Assembly: GCF_020991065.1 (NCBI RefSeq)
Contig: NZ_CP087710.1
Span: forward strand, 4,154,001-4,218,000
DNA length: 64,000 nucleotides
Direction: 5' to 3'
Source: Nocardioides okcheonensis
GTDB lineage: Bacteria > Actinomycetota > Actinomycetes > Propionibacteriales > Nocardioidaceae
Notes under the pieces: generated by a model
What the model was told of the DNA's origin: nothing
The model's database searches: none
Seen by the model: only the letters and a program-made list of their open reading frames with translations
In this document: positions 62,223 to 64,000 of the stretch, one piece after another
Numbering within the stretch: position 1 is the stretch's first letter
Layout of the letters: each line of letters begins with the position of its first letter
Made by a program: the position numbers and the translations under genes

Positions 62223-62272
62223 GGACGTGAGTCTCCGGGCGACTCACCGAGCAGACGGCGTACGAGCGGGGC

Positions 62273-62638
62273 TCAGCCGCCGCTGATCCCCGCGCCCTGG
62301 GCACCGTCGCCGTCGTTCGCGTCGGCGGCGGATTCGGAGTCCTCGCCGTCGTCCGACGACTCGACCGGCGGGTTGCCCAGGTCTTCCTGGGTGGCGTCCA
62401 TCTCGAGCTCGTCGCGGCTCTTGGTCTCCTCCGCGTCCGGGTCGAGCGGCTCGGCGAGCGGGTTGTCCTCGCCCGGCTGCAGGTCGTCGGGGAGCTGGTC
62501 GTCGGAGATCCCGCCGAGCGTCGCGTCGTCGGGCGACGCGGTGCCGCCGGAGTGGTCGTCGTCGGCCGGGCTCGTGCCGCTCGAGGCCTCGGGCTGCTCG
62601 GTCGACAGGGCCGGGTCGGGGGCGTTGTCATCGCTCAT
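62273..62638 (-). CDS. Acidic low-complexity protein
   Basis: 121 aa, strongly acidic (Asp, Glu, Ser, Gly), no hydrophobic segment and no cysteine. Begins MSDDNAPDPALSTEQPEASS; middle ISDDQLPDDLQPGEDNPLAEPLDP. It looks intrinsically disordered. ATG 62638 chosen. No family recognised. Located between the tandem repeat and the MBL gene on the minus strand (54 bp from the MBL gene stop). Confidence 0.65.
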   Translation of the reverse strand: MSDDNAPDPALSTEQPEASSGTSPADDDHSGGTASPDDATLGGISDDQLPDDLQPGEDNPLAEPLDPDAEETKSRDELEMDATQEDLGNPPVESSDDGEDSESAADANDGDGAQGAGISGG

Positions 62639-62692
62639 CGTCCCGGTCTACCCGGGGCGCCGGACGGTGGGCCAGCCCCCTGCGGGTGGGGC

Positions 62693-63556
62693 TCAGACGA
62701 GCGGCAGCCGCTTCTGGCTGCGGGGCAGGTGCTCGTAGCCCAGCCGGACCGCGCTCTGCAGGCGCTCGGGCTCCCAGGGCCACTCGCCGACCTCGAGCGC
62801 CTGGTCGACGGGCACGCCGCGCGAGGCGAGGTCGCGGATGGTCTCGGCGATCACGCCGAGCTCGGCGCGCTGGTCCTGGACGAACGCCTTGTCGACGACC
62901 TGGCCGTGGCCGGGGACGACGACGGTGCGGTCGCTCATCAGGCCCAGCACGAGGTCGAGGGTGAGCGGCCACTCCATGGGCCACGAGTCGTCGCCGATGA
63001 AGGGCGGGTCGGACTCCTCGATCAGGTCGCCCCCGAGGACCACGTCGGCGTCCGGCACCCGGACGACGAGGTCGCCGGCGGTGTGGCCGCGGCCCGGGTG
63101 GATCAGCTCGACCGCGCGGTCGCCGAGGTCGAGCTGGACAGCGGAGGAGAAGGTCCGGTCCGGCAGGCGGACCGTCGTGGCGAGGACCTCCTCGCGCCGC
63201 GGGTGGTCGGTGGCCTGCTCGTACATGTCGAACGTGTGGCCGGCGGACACCTCGATGTGGTCGCGCGCCCACTCCGTGGCGTGGATCGGCATCTCGCCGA
63301 ACTGCTCGACCATCGTGGCGTTGCCGAAGTGGTGGTCCCAGTGCTCGTGGGTGTTGACCAGCGCGGTGAGGGGGCCGGCGCCGAGGCGGCGCACGTCGTC
63401 CGCGACGACCCGTGCCTGCGCCGCCGACCCGTGCGTGTCGACCATGACCAGGCCGTCCGAGCCGCCGACGAGGGTGATGTTGACGTGCATCCAGTCGTAG
63501 TGCGCCACCCACACGCGGGGTGCGACCTCCTGGAACCGTGGGGTGTCGTCGGTCAT
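62693..63556 (-). CDS. MBL-fold metallo-hydrolase
   Basis: 287 aa. Metal motif [13 protein letters not shown] (HxHxDH), further His in [13 protein letters not shown], Asp in [10 protein letters not shown] and VVPGHGQVV. Hydrolase of the glyoxalase II/beta-lactamase superfamily, subgroup with SoxH-like or quinoprotein-relay-like layout; substrate unknown. ATG 63556 lies 30 bp before the CIRCE operator of hrcA, so the promoters are divergent and close. Confidence 0.9.
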   Translation of the reverse strand: MTDDTPRFQEVAPRVWVAHYDWMHVNITLVGGSDGLVMVDTHGSAAQARVVADDVRRLGAGPLTALVNTHEHWDHHFGNATMVEQFGEMPIHATEWARDHIEVSAGHTFDMYEQATDHPRREEVLATTVRLPDRTFSSAVQLDLGDRAVELIHPGRGHTAGDLVVRVPDADVVLGGDLIEESDPPFIGDDSWPMEWPLTLDLVLGLMSDRTVVVPGHGQVVDKAFVQDQRAELGVIAETIRDLASRGVPVDQALEVGEWPWEPERLQSAVRLGYEHLPRSQKRLPLV

Positions 63557-63585
63557 GTTCGCGACCCTACGGTGTGCGAGTAGAG

Positions 63586-63612
63586 TTGGCACTCCCGTCA
63601 GACGAGTGCCAG
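63586..63612. promoter_or_regulatory. CIRCE operator upstream of hrcA
   Basis: TTGGCACTC-N9-GAGTGCCAG, against the CIRCE consensus TTAGCACTC-N9-GAGTGCTAA: the arms match each other perfectly and the consensus at seven of nine positions. It overlaps the -10-like TAGAGT (63581-63586). HrcA binding here would autoregulate hrcA and the genes after it. Confidence 0.93.
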
Positions 63613-63626
63613 CGAGGAGGGCCGCC

Positions 63627-64000
63627 GTGGTCGACGACCGCAAGCTCGACGTGCTGCGCGCCATCGTGGAGGACTACGTCGCGACGGAGGAGCCGGTCGG
63701 TTCCAAGGCCCTCGTCGAGCGGCACGGGCTCGGCGTGTCGCCCGCGACCGTCCGCAACGACATGGCGGTGCTGGAGGAGGAGGGCTACATCCACCAGCCC
63801 CACACCAGCGCCGGGCGCGTGCCCACCGACAAGGGCTACCGCCTCTTCGTCGACCGTCTGGCCACGCTCAAGCCGATGAGCGCCGCGGAGCGCCGGGCGA
63901 TCTCCACCCTGCTCGACGGCGCGGTCGACCTCGACGACGTGGTGCAGCGCTCGGTGCGGCTGCTGAGCCAGCTGACCCGGCAGGTCGCCATCGTGCAGTA
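63627..64000 (+). CDS. hrcA: Heat-inducible transcription repressor HrcA, N-terminal part
   Basis: The first about 124 residues; the gene runs off the window. N-terminal winged helix [77 protein letters not shown] (outline) is the HrcA hallmark: SPATVRNDM and HTSAGRxPTxxGYR. GTG 63627 follows GAGGAGG. The CIRCE operator lies just upstream. HrcA represses dnaJ/groE-type heat-shock genes; dnaJ usually follows. Confidence 0.97.
   Translation, partial: MVDDRKLDVLRAIVEDYVATEEPVGSKALVERHGLGVSPATVRNDMAVLEEEGYIHQPHTSAGRVPTDKGYRLFVDRLATLKPMSAAERRAISTLLDGAVDLDDVVQRSVRLLSQLTRQVAIVQ

Noticed and set aside
61838..62230. Repeat-containing frame with PPPTVAAHDV units
   Set aside because: The tandem unit is 30 bp, so all frames stay open; no start context, and the repeats also occur in inverted form.

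Overview
The window is a 64 kb stretch of very GC-rich (low-to-mid 70s % by eye) chromosomal DNA from a high-GC actinobacterium. Gene content and order (MeaB, a complete GlgE/trehalose-glycogen set, proA-nadD-rsfS, comEA-comEC-holA-rpsT-lepA-hemW-hrcA, DUF3097) fit the Propionibacteriales, most likely Nocardioides or a close relative; the genus is an inference from gene content, not from a search. Coding density is high, GTG starts are common, and there is no rRNA, prophage, insertion sequence or CRISPR array. One tRNA gene (Ala, anticodon GGC) is present.

Layout. 1-2.7 kb: end of a thiolase gene, meaB, a degenerate short-chain dehydrogenase and a GtrA-type membrane protein. 2.7-7.4 kb: a thioredoxin-like/TPR protein, pyruvate phosphate dikinase and a GNAT-Nudix fusion. 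7.5-17.4 kb: the alpha-glucan block. glgE, treS, maltokinase and glgB form a tightly overlapping minus-strand operon, divergent from glgP across a spacer that holds an 18-bp perfect palindrome. 17.4-23.8 kb: an AraC-DinB fusion, a MarR regulator, glgX, an enoyl-CoA hydratase and small membrane or secreted proteins. 23.9-32.4 kb: etfBA, a bacterial lysyl oxidase, proA, nadD, rsfS, a phosphatase, tRNA-Ala and ornithine aminotransferase. 32.4-38.1 kb: accessory metabolism (a VOC-DUF6226 fusion, ankyrin, SDR, ArsR-type regulator plus MFS exporter, DUF4870, nucleotidyltransferase). 38.2-40.9 kb: leuS with a leader peptide and terminator that look like transcription attenuation. 40.9-44 kb: subtilase, an XRE-like regulator, DegV. 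44-48.6 kb: DNA uptake proteins ComEA and ComEC, HolA, ribosomal protein S20. 48.8-57.2 kb: kinases, acetyltransferase, EamA exporter, LepA, HutD, hydrolase, winged-helix protein, XdhC-like protein. 57.2-64 kb: acyl-CoA ligase, HemW, DUF3097, MBL hydrolase, and the start of hrcA with a CIRCE operator.

How the parts work together. GlgP, GlgX, GlgB, TreS, maltokinase and GlgE together interconvert trehalose, maltose-1-phosphate and branched alpha-glucan. MeaB, thiolase, enoyl-CoA hydratase, ETF and acyl-CoA ligase belong to acyl-CoA metabolism, although they are scattered.

The most unusual content is non-coding. The leuS leader reads three different Leu codons (CTG, CTC, CTT), while the leuS gene itself uses CTG for 64 of its 65 leucines (one TTG, no CTC). 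An 81-bp element with two mutually exclusive hairpin folds occurs twice, just after glgP and after degV. A 356-bp near-palindrome exactly fills the hemW/DUF3097 gap. A 30-bp tandem repeat occurs in both orientations at 62 kb. Two further long inverted repeats stand at 7.5 and 36.8 kb.
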